From Limnohabitans sp. Rim8 (lineage in GTDB: Bacteria; Pseudomonadota; Gammaproteobacteria; Burkholderiales; Burkholderiaceae_C): a stretch of DNA of 64,000 bases. The notes below the pieces were generated by a model, which was given only the letters and a program-made list of their open reading frames with translations, was not told the DNA's origin and did no database searches. The stretch spans positions 1-64,000 of the forward strand of contig CAMDFK010000018.1 in assembly GCA_945897465.1 (NCBI GenBank). Reading direction: 5' to 3'. A program made the translations under genes and the position numbers. How positions within the stretch are numbered: position 1 is the stretch's first letter; each line of letters opens with the position of its first letter. Shown here in pieces: positions 1 to 9,221 of the stretch.

Positions 1-677
1 GCATTGGCACGGCCTTCGATGATCGCGTCAGCGATGCCACGGGCGTACAAAGCCACGGCCTTGGCCGAGTCGTCGTTGCCGGGGATGATGTAGTCGATGC
101 CTTCGGGCGAATGGTTGGAGTCCACCACACCGATCAATGGGATGCCCAATTTTTTGGCTTCCGAAATGGCGATCTTGTGGTAGCCGACGTCGATCACAAA
201 AATCGCATCCGGCAAAGCCGACATGTCTTGGATGCCACCGATGTCTTTTTCAAGCTTTTCCATCTCGCGCTTGAACATCAACTGCTCTTTTTTGCTCAGG
301 CTGTCAAGGCCGACTTCTTGCTGAGCCTTCATGTCCTTGAGGCGCTTGATCGAGGTCTTGACGGTTTTGAAGTTGGTCAGCATGCCACCCAACCAGCGCT
401 GGTCGACGAAAGGCACACCCGCACGTTGGGCTTCAGCGGCCACCAGCTCGCGGGCTTGGCGCTTGGTGCCGACCATCAAGATGTTGCCACGGTTGGCAGA
501 CAACTGCTTGGCGAACTTGATCGCGTCCTGGAACATCGGCAGCGATTTTTCCAGGTTGATGATGTGAATCTTGTTGCGGTGGCCGAAAATGAACGGGGCC
601 ATCTTGGGGTTCCAGAAGCGGGTTTGGTGGCCAAAGTGGACACCGGCTTCCAGCATTTCGCGCATGGTGACGGACAT
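1..677 (-). CDS. rpsB: 30S ribosomal protein S2 (3' end outside window)
   Basis: Small-subunit ribosomal protein S2. Reading the minus strand from the ATG at 677 gives [18 protein letters not shown], the conserved S2 N-terminus, and the frame stays open to the window edge, where it reads IEGRAN. About 225 residues are present against a usual length near 250, so only the C-terminal tail is missing. The next gene downstream would normally be tsf, beyond the window. A leader of roughly 180 bases separates the start from a good promoter near 863-868. In gamma-proteobacteria such a leader is the site of S2 autoregulation; for this organism that is only inference. Confidence 0.96.
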   Translation of the reverse strand, partial: MSVTMREMLEAGVHFGHQTRFWNPKMAPFIFGHRNKIHIINLEKSLPMFQDAIKFAKQLSANRGNILMVGTKRQARELVAAEAQRAGVPFVDQRWLGGMLTNFKTVKTSIKRLKDMKAQQEVGLDSLSKKEQLMFKREMEKLEKDIGGIQDMSALPDAIFVIDVGYHKIAISEAKKLGIPLIGVVDSNHSPEGIDYIIPGNDDSAKAVALYARGIADAIIEGRAN

Positions 678-862
678 AAAAAAATACTCCAAAGGTTAGG
701 TCTAAAACCTGTCCACTGATTGCGCAGAGCCTGATAAAACAGGGTAAGCAACACCTTGACGGGACAGATTCGCGGATGAACTTCGCTGAGATTGAGAACT
801 TTTTGGCGTGATGTTGAACATGACACTCAAAAGACAGCACCCGGGCACTGCAAAGCCTTAGG

Positions 863-868
863 ATTATA
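863..868 (-). promoter_or_regulatory. rpsB: Probable rpsB promoter (extended -10)
   Basis: On the minus strand the sequence reads TGGTATAAT, a perfect -10 hexamer with an extended TGn element; the -35 region is weak. It points leftward to rpsB and would give a leader of about 180 bases. It lies only about 20 bases from the amidase start on the other strand, so the two divergent genes share this short region. Confidence 0.6.
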
Positions 869-888
869 CCATCCTGACCCACCCGAAA

Positions 889-2256
889 GTGCCCCAACCC
901 ATGAAAGCTGACCTGATCGCCACCCGGCAAGCCATCCGGACTGGGTCCACGACGGCCCTTGCCGCTGCTCAAGCTTGTTTGGCTGTGGCGCAGAGCCCGG
1001 CAAGCCAGCACGTCTTCATGCAACTCACGCCCGAGGCACTGCAGCACACGGCTGGCCAAGCCCAAATAGGCCAAACCCCACTCGCGGGCCTCGCCGTGTC
1101 GATCAAAGACTTGTTTGACGTTCAAGGTCAGAAAACCCAAGCGGGTTCGGTGGTTCTGCAAAATCAGCCCCCTGCTCGGGGGGACTGCCTGGCGGTGGCG
1201 CGTTTACGGGCCGCAGGCGCAGGCCTGATCGGGCGCACCAACATGGTCGAATTCGCTTTCTCGGGCGTGGGCACCAACCCGCATCACGGCACACCCGCCG
1301 CGTGGGACGGGCTCTACGACCTGGCTGTTGGCGCCCCCGGCCAGGCCCATGCGCCCGGCGGCTCCAGCTCGGGAGCAGCCGTGTCGGTGGCCACTGGTGC
1401 CGCCTTCATCGGTCTGGGCTCGGACACAGGCGGCTCCATCCGGGTGCCCGCCGCCCTGAACGGCATTGTGGGCTTCAAAAACACCGCCCGCTTGGTGCCC
1501 ACTCAAGGCGCCCTGCCATTGTCCAGCACGCTCGACACCGTGTGCGCCATGACGCGCTCCGTGCGCGACGCGATTTTGGCGCATGAGGTGCTCTCGGCCA
1601 GGCGCGTCCCCCAAGGTCGACGGCCACTCTTCGGCTACCGCCTGGCTGTGGTCAAAAGTCTGATGCAGGATGACATGGATGCCACTGTGACAGGGGCTTT
1701 AGAGCGCAGCCTCAACATTTTGCGAGCCGCCGGGGCGCACATCGACGAGATCGCCTTGATCGAACTGAACGAGCTGGCCCCCATGATGGCCACAGGCGGC
1801 TTTAGCCCGGCCGAGGGCTTTGCCTGGCATCGTGAGTTGCTGGCGCGAGACAGTGCAAGCTACGATCCCCGCGTCCTGCAGCGCCTGATGCGCGGATCTG
1901 GCATGAAAGCCCATGAATACATGGATTTGGTGCAAGCGCGTCAGCAATGGATTCGACGCGTCGAAGCCGCCCTGGTGGGCTACGACGCTCTGCTCTCACC
2001 CACCACGCCGATCACAGGCCCCAAAATCAGCGATGTAGCGCCAGGCCCTGAGCGCGATGCCGAGTTCTTCCGGGTCAACGGTTTGCTGCTGCGCAACACC
2101 AGCGCCGTGAACACGCTCGACGGCTGCGCCATCTCCCTGCCCTGCCACGCACCCGGAGAGCTGCCCGTGGGCTTGATGGCCTGGCACGCGGCCATGCACG
2201 ACGACACCATTTTGCAGCTGGCCTTGCAGCTCGAACCCTTGCTGCAACAACACTGA
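889..2256 (+). CDS. Amidase signature family protein (GatA-like amidohydrolase)
   Basis: A 455-residue amidase-signature enzyme that should hydrolyse an amide to a carboxylate and ammonia; the substrate cannot be read from sequence. The Ser-Ser-Lys triad is visible: Lys73 in SIKDLF, the serine cluster in GGSSSGAAVS at about 158-167, and Ser183 in DTGGSIRVPA. The start is uncertain: GTG at 889 or ATG at 901, neither with a clear ribosome-binding site. GatA is normally encoded with gatB and gatC; none is nearby, so a stand-alone amidase is more likely than a subunit of the tRNA amidotransferase. The nnr gene begins 4 bases after the stop, suggesting co-transcription. Confidence 0.85.
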   Translation: MPQPMKADLIATRQAIRTGSTTALAAAQACLAVAQSPASQHVFMQLTPEALQHTAGQAQIGQTPLAGLAVSIKDLFDVQGQKTQAGSVVLQNQPPARGDCLAVARLRAAGAGLIGRTNMVEFAFSGVGTNPHHGTPAAWDGLYDLAVGAPGQAHAPGGSSSGAAVSVATGAAFIGLGSDTGGSIRVPAALNGIVGFKNTARLVPTQGALPLSSTLDTVCAMTRSVRDAILAHEVLSARRVPQGRRPLFGYRLAVVKSLMQDDMDATVTGALERSLNILRAAGAHIDEIALIELNELAPMMATGGFSPAEGFAWHRELLARDSASYDPRVLQRLMRGSGMKAHEYMDLVQARQQWIRRVEAALVGYDALLSPTTPITGPKISDVAPGPERDAEFFRVNGLLLRNTSAVNTLDGCAISLPCHAPGELPVGLMAWHAAMHDDTILQLALQLEPLLQQH

Positions 2257-2260
2257 AACC

Positions 2261-3511
2261 ATGCACGCCCTCAGCCGCTCACACGCCTGGCCTATTTTGG
2301 GGCCAGCGCAAGTGCGGCAGCTTGAGCCCGCGCTCCAGGCCCTCAGCGCTAAGCCTTTGATGCAAAGTGCAGGCTTGGCCTGCGCCCGACTGGCGCTCGC
2401 CGTGGCGCCGCATGCCCAGCGCGTTTGGGTGGCTGCAGGTCCGGGCAACAACGGCGGCGACGGCCTCGAGACTGCTTTGCTCCTTCAACAATGGGGCAAA
2501 GAAGTGCGGGTCAGCCTGTTGAGCTCAGGCGGCCCAGGCCCGCATGATGCCCAAGCGGCCTTGCAGCGAGCTCAGCAGGCGGGTGTCCACATTCAGTCTG
2601 GGGTGCCCACCGAATGGCTTGCGCAGATGGACGCGCAGGATTTGTGCATCGACGCCTTGCTGGGCATCGGCGCCTCGCGGCCCTTGAGCGCCGATTTGCA
2701 AGCTGGCGTGCAGGCCATTCAACAATGCGCAGCCACTGTGTTGGCCATCGACGTGCCCACGGGGCTGAACCCTCAATCGGGCCAGTGGCTGGGCGCAGAC
2801 AGTGCTGGCAGCAGAAAGCTCGTGGCCGTGCATGCCGACCACACCCTCAGCCTCATCGCGGTGCAAGCCGGTCTGCTCATGGGGCATGGGCGCGACGCCA
2901 GTGGCCAGATTTGGCTCGAAGACTTGGGCTATGGTCCCAGCCGACACACCGTCTCACCACTGGCCTGGCTCAATGCACCCTACACATCAGCACCCAAGCC
3001 CCACGCCAGCCACAAAGGCAGCCACGGCGATGTGGCGGTGATCGGTGGCGAAGGCATGGCCACACACGGCACGGGCATGAGCGGCGCGGCCATTTTGGCG
3101 GCCACAGCCGCCCTGTACGCGGGAGCGGGGCGGGTCATGTTGAGTCTGCTGTCCAGCCAGGCCAACGATTGCGTCCCACCCGATGTGATGCAACGCGAAT
3201 TGAAGCAGTTAGACCTTGAGCAACTGCATGTGGTCTGCGGCTGCGGAGGCGGCACCAGCGTGCATGCAGTTTTGCCCGAGGTACTGCATCGCAGTGGCTG
3301 TTTGGTGCTGGACGCCGATGGCCTCAATGCCGTGGCGCAGGGCAGCGCACTTCAAAAAGCGCTGCGCCTGCGGGCTGGGCACTCGGCACCACAAGCCACC
3401 GTCATCACGCCTCACCCACTGGAGGCCGCCCGCTTGCTGGGCTGGAACACGCAGCAGGTGCAAAAAGACCGCTTGAAAGCAGCACAAGCGCTGGCCGAGC
3501 GCTTCCAATGA
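2261..3511 (+). CDS. nnr: NAD(P)H-hydrate repair enzyme Nnr, ended early by an in-frame TGA
   Basis: Bifunctional metabolite-repair enzyme. The N-terminal YjeF_N domain (about 15-215) epimerises R-NAD(P)HX and carries GPGNNGGDG at about 65-73. The C-terminal kinase-like domain (from about 235) is the ADP-dependent NAD(P)HX dehydratase. The frame stops at TGA 3509-3511 after 416 residues, yet continues in the same frame with CVVLKGSGTVIA and the essential GTGDVLAG nucleotide motif up to 3781. The stop sits in the string CAATGATGCG, so a 3-base tandem duplication would account for it: removing one copy restores CAA-TGC. The truncated product would keep the epimerase but lose the dehydratase phosphate-binding motif. 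It may be a true mutation or a sequence error. Confidence 0.85.
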   Translation: MHALSRSHAWPILGPAQVRQLEPALQALSAKPLMQSAGLACARLALAVAPHAQRVWVAAGPGNNGGDGLETALLLQQWGKEVRVSLLSSGGPGPHDAQAALQRAQQAGVHIQSGVPTEWLAQMDAQDLCIDALLGIGASRPLSADLQAGVQAIQQCAATVLAIDVPTGLNPQSGQWLGADSAGSRKLVAVHADHTLSLIAVQAGLLMGHGRDASGQIWLEDLGYGPSRHTVSPLAWLNAPYTSAPKPHASHKGSHGDVAVIGGEGMATHGTGMSGAAILAATAALYAGAGRVMLSLLSSQANDCVPPDVMQRELKQLDLEQLHVVCGCGGGTSVHAVLPEVLHRSGCLVLDADGLNAVAQGSALQKALRLRAGHSAPQATVITPHPLEAARLLGWNTQQVQKDRLKAAQALAERFQ

Positions 3512-3781
3512 TGCGTGGTCCTGAAGGGCTCGGGCACTGTGATCGCCGCGCCCGGACACACGCCGCGCATCAACATCACGGGCAATGGTCGACTGGCGAT
3601 TGGCGGCACGGGCGATGTACTGGCAGGGCTGGTGGGCGCGCGCATGGCGCAAAGCCCAAACACCGTGGAAGACGCCTTCAACGCCGCCTGCGCGGCGGTG
3701 GCCCAACACGGCCAAGTGGCCGATGACTGGCCGCCAGGCGTGGCCCTCACCGCCAGCCGACTGGCGCAGCGGCTGGCCTGA
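3512..3781 (+). pseudogene. nnr: C-terminal remainder of nnr, downstream of the in-frame stop
   Basis: This 90-codon tail is in the same frame as the upstream nnr ORF and holds the C-terminal part of the NAD(P)HX dehydratase domain: LKGSGT, the conserved NGRLAIGGTGDVLAG motif that binds ADP and places the catalytic Asp, and the terminal helices. A GTG at 3515 could let ribosomes restart 3 bases after the TGA, but no ribosome-binding site supports that and a 88-residue tail would not fold into an active enzyme alone. It converges with rnr, whose stop lies 22 bases beyond. Confidence 0.75.
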
Positions 3782-3803
3782 GCAAGGACTGACCTGAACC
3801 GCC

Positions 3804-6080
3804 TCAGCGCCGAGGCTTGCTGGTCCTAGCGCCTTTTTTCTTGGCGGACGCTTTTTTCACAGAAGCCTTGAGCGCCTGGATGGGTGAGCGATTGCGCTCA
3901 GCATCGGCCATTCGCCGATCTTGGGCGCCACGCTTTTTGTCACGCCCACCCTCAGCAGGCGATGACACGCCTTTGTCGCGCATGGCCCTAGGGACCAGAT
4001 CTTCGCCCGGTGTCACCAGCCGGAAGTCGATCTTGCGCCCGTCCAGGTCCACCCGGCTGACCTGCACCTGCACCCGGCTGCCAATGGCATAACGGATGCC
4101 CGTGCGCTCGCCGCGCAACTCTTGGCGCAATTCATCAAATCGGTAATACTCGCCACCCAATTCGGTGATGTGAACCAAGCCTTCGACGTACAAGCTGTCC
4201 AGCGTCACAAAGATGCCGAAGCTGGTGGCCGAAGACACCACGCCGCTGTATTCCTCCCCCAGGTGCTCGCGCATGTATTTGCACTTGAGCCAGGCTTCCA
4301 CATCGCGGCTCGCTTCATCGGCGCGGCGCTCGTTGGCGCTGCAATGCAGGCCCGCAGCTTCCCAAGCGCGTTGGTCCGCCGCCGACATGCGCACAAGTGG
4401 TGCGGAGGACTCGGGCGCGTCGCCCTTGCCCGCACGGCTTTTCTCCAGCCGTTTGCTCAGCTTGGCATGCGCCTCGCCCGGCACAGGCAAACTGGGCAGT
4501 GTGTATTTGCGCTCCAGCAAGATGGCTTTGATCACCCGGTGGACCAGCAAATCTGGATACCGCCGAATGGGGCTGGTGAAGTGGGTGTAGGCCTCGTAGG
4601 CCAAACCAAAGTGACCGCTGTTGACTGGGGTGTAAATGGCCTGCTGCATGGAGCGCAGCAGCATGGTGTGGATCTGCTGCGCATCCGGGCGGTCTTTGGT
4701 CGCTTGCGCAATTTTTTGAAACTCGCTGGTGTGCGGATCGTCACTGATGCTCAGGCCCAAACCCAGCGCCTTCAGGTAATTGCGCAGGATGTCTTTTTTC
4801 TCAGCGGTGGGGCCTTCGTGCACCCGGAACAAGCCGGGATGCTTGCCCTGCTGGATGAAATCGGCGCTGCAGACGTTGGCCGCCAGCATGGCCTCTTCAA
4901 TCAAACGGTGCGCCTCGTTGCGCACGCGCGGCACGATCTTCTCAATGCGGCCGCTCTCGTCGCAAACGATCTGCGTTTCGGTGGTTTCAAAATCCACCGC
5001 ACCGCGCACCGCACGTGAGGCCAGCAAGGCTTTGTAAACGTCCTGCAGGTTCATCAGGTCGGTCACACGCGCTTTGCGTTTAGCCGCTTCCGGTCCACGG
5101 GTATTGCCCAAAATGGCTGCGACTTCGGTGTAGGTAAAGCGTGCATGGCTGTGCATCACTGCCGGGTAAAACTGATAGGCATGCACATCGCCTTTGGCGT
5201 TGACCAGCATGTCACAGACCATGCACAAGCGGTCCACATCGGGGTTGAGCGAGCACAGGCCGTTGGACAACTTTTCGGGCAACATGGGAATCACGCGGCG
5301 CGGAAAATACACGCTGGTGGCCCTGTCGTAGGCATCGATGTCAATGGCGCTGCCGGTTTGCACATAATGGCTCACGTCAGCGATCGCGACCAGCAAACGC
5401 CAGCCTTTGCCCCGTCCCACCTTGGCCGGTTCGCAATACACGGCATCGTCAAAGTCGCGGGCGTCCTCACCGTCAATTGTGACCAAAGGCACATCGCGCA
5501 AATCAACCCGATCCTTGCGGTCCTTGGCCAGCACCTTGTCAGGCAGGCCTTTGGCTTGCTCCAGACATGCGGCAGAGAACTCGTGCGGCACGCTGTACTT
5601 GCGCACGGCAATCTCAATCTCCATGCCCGGGTCATCGATCTCACCCAAGACTTCTTTCACGCGACCGACGGGTTGCCCGAACAAGGCGGGCGGCTCGGTC
5701 AACTCGACCACCACCACCTGACCCGGCTTGGCCGTGCCCGTGGCCCCTTTGGGGATCATCACGTCCTGACCATAGCGCTTGTCTTCAGGGGCCACCAGCC
5801 ACAAGCCGCCTTCTTGCAGCAAGCGTCCGATGATGGGTTGCTCGGGGCGCTCAACGATCTCCACAATGCGGCCTTCGGGACGGCCCTTGCGGTCCTGGCG
5901 CACGATGCGTACTTTCACACGATCCTTGTGCAAAACGGCCCGCATTTCATTGGGCGACAGATAAATGTCCGACTCGCTGTTGTCACGGATCAAGAATCCA
6001 TGGCCGTCCCGGTGCCCTTGAACACTGCCTTCAATTTCTTCCAGCAAGCCGCTGGGTGGCGCTAATTTTTTGATATACAA
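3804..6080 (-). CDS. rnr: Ribonuclease R (3'-5' exoribonuclease, RNB family)
   Basis: Processive 3'-5' exoribonuclease that degrades structured RNA. After a short N-terminus come cold-shock-like RNA-binding domains (EIEGSVQGHRDGHGF, about 15-80), the RNB catalytic domain with TIDGEDARDFDDAVY (about 200-214; the Asp residues bind Mg) and HFTSPIRRYPDLLVHR, then an S1 domain (about 620-700) and a Lys/Arg-rich tail ending TSKPRR. At 758 residues it is a normal or slightly short family length. The only upstream start in frame is TTG at 6080; another TTG lies at codon 12. The 5' end is just 18 bases from the divergent tRNA-Leu gene, so the rnr promoter must overlap the tRNA or lie beyond it. Confidence 0.94.
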   Translation of the reverse strand: MYIKKLAPPSGLLEEIEGSVQGHRDGHGFLIRDNSESDIYLSPNEMRAVLHKDRVKVRIVRQDRKGRPEGRIVEIVERPEQPIIGRLLQEGGLWLVAPEDKRYGQDVMIPKGATGTAKPGQVVVVELTEPPALFGQPVGRVKEVLGEIDDPGMEIEIAVRKYSVPHEFSAACLEQAKGLPDKVLAKDRKDRVDLRDVPLVTIDGEDARDFDDAVYCEPAKVGRGKGWRLLVAIADVSHYVQTGSAIDIDAYDRATSVYFPRRVIPMLPEKLSNGLCSLNPDVDRLCMVCDMLVNAKGDVHAYQFYPAVMHSHARFTYTEVAAILGNTRGPEAAKRKARVTDLMNLQDVYKALLASRAVRGAVDFETTETQIVCDESGRIEKIVPRVRNEAHRLIEEAMLAANVCSADFIQQGKHPGLFRVHEGPTAEKKDILRNYLKALGLGLSISDDPHTSEFQKIAQATKDRPDAQQIHTMLLRSMQQAIYTPVNSGHFGLAYEAYTHFTSPIRRYPDLLVHRVIKAILLERKYTLPSLPVPGEAHAKLSKRLEKSRAGKGDAPESSAPLVRMSAADQRAWEAAGLHCSANERRADEASRDVEAWLKCKYMREHLGEEYSGVVSSATSFGIFVTLDSLYVEGLVHITELGGEYYRFDELRQELRGERTGIRYAIGSRVQVQVSRVDLDGRKIDFRLVTPGEDLVPRAMRDKGVSSPAEGGRDKKRGAQDRRMADAERNRSPIQALKASVKKASAKKKGARTSKPRR

Positions 6081-6098
6081 TCCTTTGATCCCTGAGGC

Positions 6099-6183
<85 letters not shown>

Positions 6184-6218
6184 ATCTTACCGAACCAGTG
6201 AAGCCGAAAAAACCACGC

Positions 6219-6247
6219 GCCGTTGATGATTGGTCAACGGCTTTTTT
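6219..6247 (+). terminator. Rho-independent terminator after tRNA-Leu
   Basis: An 8-bp stem GCCGTTGA/TCAACGGC around a 7-base loop is followed directly by six T residues. It lies 36 bases after the tRNA and ends its transcript. An A-run to its left could give weak termination of rimO transcription on the other strand. Confidence 0.85.
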
Positions 6248-6339
6248 ATTGCCTGACGCCCTTGATCTGAATTGGAAGTCAGACACAACGCCGTGCGACC
6301 AGAGTGCCCAAACACGCTCCAGCAACGCACCGTGAAAAC

Positions 6340-7749
6340 TCAAACCGGCACCCCCACCAAGTCATGACCTGCCACGCTCACGATGCGGGCACGGGTAAAC
6401 TCGCCCACTGTGAGGGTTTTGCTGATCTTTTCTGGCGGCAGCAAACGCACCACGCCATCGATCTCGGGTGCATCCCCAAAGCTGCGTCCCACCCCACCGC
6501 GTCGGCCCATGGCCGGCGCGCTGTCCACCAGCACCTGCATGGTGGCGCCCACGCGTAGATGCAAACGCGCAATCGACACTTCTTCGGCCACCGCCATGAA
6601 TCGGGCGCGGCGCTCTTCGCGAAATGCCTCAGGCAACATGCCGGGCAAGTCATTGGCCGTTGCGCCCTTGACCGGGCTGTAGGCAAAACAACCTGCGCGG
6701 TCGATTTGCGCTTCGCGCAAAAAGCCCAGCAGGTGCTCAAATTCTTCTTCGGTTTCTCCCGGGAAACCGGCAATGAAGGTGCTGCGAATGACCAACTCGG
6801 GACACAACTCACGCCAGCGCTGAATGCGCTCCAGATTTTTTTCGCCGCTGGCCGGGCGCTTCATGCGGCGCAGTACATCGGGGTGGCTGTGCTGGAACGG
6901 CACATCCAGATAAGGCAAGACCAGGCCCTGCGCCATCAAGGGGACGATGTCGTCCACGCTCGGATACGGGTAGACATAGTGCAAACGCACCCAGGCACCG
7001 TGCTCACGGGCCATCTCGCCCAGGGTCTGCACCAGCTCCAGCATGCGGGTCTTGACTGGCTTGCCGTCCCAAAAACCTGTGCGGTATTTCACATCCACAC
7101 CATACGCCGAGGTGTCCTGGCTGATGACCAGCAGCTCTTTCACGCCGCCCGCAAACAGGGCCTTGGCCTCTTTGAGCACATCGCCAATCGGGCGCGAGAC
7201 CAGGTCGCCGCGCATGGACGGGATGATGCAAAACGTGCAGCGGTGGTTGCAACCCTCGCTGATCTTCAAATAAGCATAGTGTCGGGGTGTGAGCTTGAGG
7301 CCTGCTTCGCCAAAGCCACCGGGCACCAGATCCAGAAAGGGGTCGTGCGGCTTAGGCAGGTGCGTGTGCACCGCGTCCATGACCTCTTGGGTGGCGTGGG
7401 GTCCGGTCACTGCCAGCACGCTGGGGTGCATTTCCCGCACCATGTTGCCGCCGCCCTCACCTGTTTTGGCGCCCAGGCAACCGGTCACGATGACTTTGCC
7501 GTTCTCGCTCAGGGCCTCAGCAATCGTGTCCAAGCTCTCCTGAATGGCTTCATCGATGAACCCACAGGTATTGACAATCACCAGGTCGGCGCCCTCAAAG
7601 GTCTTGGAGGTCTGGTAGCCCTCGGCACTCAGTTGGGTCAAGATCAGCTCGGAATCGGTCAGCGCTTTGGGGCAACCCAGACTGACAAAACCCACTTTGG
7701 GGGCCGGCTGGCTGGTGGGCAAGGAGGCGGTAACAGTCATTTCACTCAT
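6340..7749 (-). CDS. rimO: Ribosomal protein S12 methylthiotransferase RimO
   Basis: Radical-SAM enzyme that adds a methylthio group to the conserved Asp of ribosomal protein S12. The order is an N-terminal UPF0004 domain ([16 protein letters not shown], with cysteines for the second iron-sulfur cluster), the radical-SAM core with CNHRCTFC, and a C-terminal TRAM domain ending in [11 protein letters not shown]. Counted from the ATG at 7749 it is 469 residues, close to the usual length. The frame is open to 7788, but the added residues do not look like RimO; ATG 7740 is a second possible start. The motif set separates it from MiaB. Confidence 0.94.
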   Translation of the reverse strand: MSEMTVTASLPTSQPAPKVGFVSLGCPKALTDSELILTQLSAEGYQTSKTFEGADLVIVNTCGFIDEAIQESLDTIAEALSENGKVIVTGCLGAKTGEGGGNMVREMHPSVLAVTGPHATQEVMDAVHTHLPKPHDPFLDLVPGGFGEAGLKLTPRHYAYLKISEGCNHRCTFCIIPSMRGDLVSRPIGDVLKEAKALFAGGVKELLVISQDTSAYGVDVKYRTGFWDGKPVKTRMLELVQTLGEMAREHGAWVRLHYVYPYPSVDDIVPLMAQGLVLPYLDVPFQHSHPDVLRRMKRPASGEKNLERIQRWRELCPELVIRSTFIAGFPGETEEEFEHLLGFLREAQIDRAGCFAYSPVKGATANDLPGMLPEAFREERRARFMAVAEEVSIARLHLRVGATMQVLVDSAPAMGRRGGVGRSFGDAPEIDGVVRLLPPEKISKTLTVGEFTRARIVSVAGHDLVGVPV

Positions 7750-7806
7750 CCCTGCATTGTCCCTGCAAAAACGACCGGCTTGTGACAAAGGGGCATCCAG
7801 CGCCCA

Positions 7807-8397
7807 TCAAGTCCTCAAACCCATGACGCCCAAAAGCTGCTCGGTGTTCTTCTGGATCTGCTTTTGCATCTGCTCCTGCATCTGCGTTATCACGTTTTGA
7901 GAGGGATTGGCCAGACCAGAAAACATGTTGTGCATCATGGGCGCTTGCCATTGCATGAATTGGGCCCACACTTCCGGACTCAATGCCGGACTGGACTCAG
8001 TGAGTTTGCTTTGCCAGTCCATGAAAGACTGCACATGACTCTCCAAATAGGAGCCCATGTGCCCTTGCATGGCGTGGCCATAAAAACGGATGATGTTGGA
8101 CAACACCGCCTCGCTGAACATGGGCACACCTGCCGATTCCTCTTCCAGAATGATCTGCAGCAAGATGGAACGGGTCAAGTCTTCGCCAGTTTTGGCGTCC
8201 ACCACCACCATGGGCGACGCAGCCATGACCAATTTTTTGATCTCAGCCAAGGTCACATAAGAGGAGGTTTGCGTGTCGTACAAGCGCCGGTTGGGGTATT
8301 TCTTGATCGTGCGCACGCCAGCCGCTACAGACTCACAGACAGTGGTCTGAGATCGGTTCAACTTGGCTGAGGATTTGACTGTGGATTTAGCCGGCAA
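7807..8397 (-). CDS. phaR: Polyhydroxyalkanoate synthesis repressor PhaR
   Basis: DNA- and PHB-granule-binding repressor of phasin and PHA genes. The N-terminal DNA-binding domain is plain: TIKKYPNRRLYDTQTSSYV, followed by PHB accumulation regulatory repeats (about 85-150) and a Gln/Met-rich C-terminal coiled region. I chose TTG at 8397 because AGGAG sits 6 bases upstream; this gives 196 residues, normal for the family. The open frame extends to 8559, but that extension is not PhaR-like and has no better start. No phaC, phaA or phaB gene lies in the window, so the targets are elsewhere. Confidence 0.9.
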   Translation of the reverse strand: MPAKSTVKSSAKLNRSQTTVCESVAAGVRTIKKYPNRRLYDTQTSSYVTLAEIKKLVMAASPMVVVDAKTGEDLTRSILLQIILEEESAGVPMFSEAVLSNIIRFYGHAMQGHMGSYLESHVQSFMDWQSKLTESSPALSPEVWAQFMQWQAPMMHNMFSGLANPSQNVITQMQEQMQKQIQKNTEQLLGVMGLRT

Positions 8398-8582
8398 AGA
8401 AAACTCCTGATGGGGCACTGCAATTGAAAAATCTGCTGCAATGCAACATTCTAGGCAGTCAGCTGAACCCACAGGCCCTTGGTTTACCCTGAGCCTGCGA
8501 GCTTGGTTGTATTTCAAACTTGTGCCCTTTTTTGTTGCCAACCGCTCCGATTCACCCACTTTACCTGCGAAAATAATCCATT

Positions 8583-9221
8583 ATGTTCACCGGAATCATC
8601 ACCGGCGTGGGGCGAATCGTCGCCATCCACGACCTGGGTCGCTCTTCACACCACGGCAAGCGCATCACCATCGAGGCCCCCGCCGGGTACCTTGACGATG
8701 TGGGCTTGGGCGACAGCATTGCCCTGAACGGCGCTTGCATGACCGTCACCACCTTCATCTCCGAGAGCCGTCAATTCACCATCGACATCTCGGCAGAATC
8801 GTTGGATAAAACCAGCGGTTTGAACCAACAAGGCACCGTCAACCTCGAAAAAGCACTGCGTGCCCACGACCGTCTGGGCGGGCACATCGTGTCCGGTCAT
8901 GTGGATGGCGTCGGCCAAATCAGCCATTTCGAGCAAATCGGTGAAAGCTGGGAATTGCGCATCCTCGCCCCGCACGCCTTGGCCAAATACCTCGCCTACA
9001 AAGGCTCGATCACCGTCAACGGCGTGAGCCTCACGGTCAACCGCGTGGCCGATCTGGAAGATGGCTGCGAGATCAGCATCAACCTGATCCCCCACACCGT
9101 GGACAACACCGCCCTGGGCAGCCTGCAAACGGGCAGCCGGGTCAACCTTGAAATCGACACCGTGGCCCGCTATGTAGAGCGCATGCTCAGCGCAGGCCTG
9201 ACTCAGAAAGACCCAGCATGA
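8583..9221 (+). CDS. ribE: Riboflavin synthase, alpha subunit
   Basis: Converts two 6,7-dimethyl-8-ribityllumazine molecules into riboflavin plus a pyrimidinedione that is recycled. It shows the two tandem lumazine-binding barrels: [12 protein letters not shown] at the start with GACMTVT at about 56-62, and [14 protein letters not shown] at about 98-111 with VNGVSLTVN. At 212 residues it has the standard length. It heads the riboflavin genes and its TGA overlaps the ribBA ATG by 4 bases (ATGA), which implies translational coupling. I saw no FMN riboswitch in the region before it. Confidence 0.96.
   Translation: MFTGIITGVGRIVAIHDLGRSSHHGKRITIEAPAGYLDDVGLGDSIALNGACMTVTTFISESRQFTIDISAESLDKTSGLNQQGTVNLEKALRAHDRLGGHIVSGHVDGVGQISHFEQIGESWELRILAPHALAKYLAYKGSITVNGVSLTVNRVADLEDGCEISINLIPHTVDNTALGSLQTGSRVNLEIDTVARYVERMLSAGLTQKDPA

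Noticed and set aside
889-2256. The amidase as GatA of the tRNA amidotransferase
   Set aside because: gatC and gatB are not adjacent, and the neighbour nnr suggests another role.
3509-3511. The nnr TGA as a selenocysteine codon
   Set aside because: The position is not catalytic in the family, the TGA looks like an inserted triplet, and no clear SECIS hairpin was seen directly downstream.
3508-3726. An ATG overlapping the nnr stop (ATGA) as a reinitiation start
   Set aside because: The ATG is in another frame, and its product is arginine-rich with no similarity to the dehydratase domain.
8441-8582. An FMN riboswitch before ribE
   Set aside because: None of the conserved RFN blocks is present in this short region.
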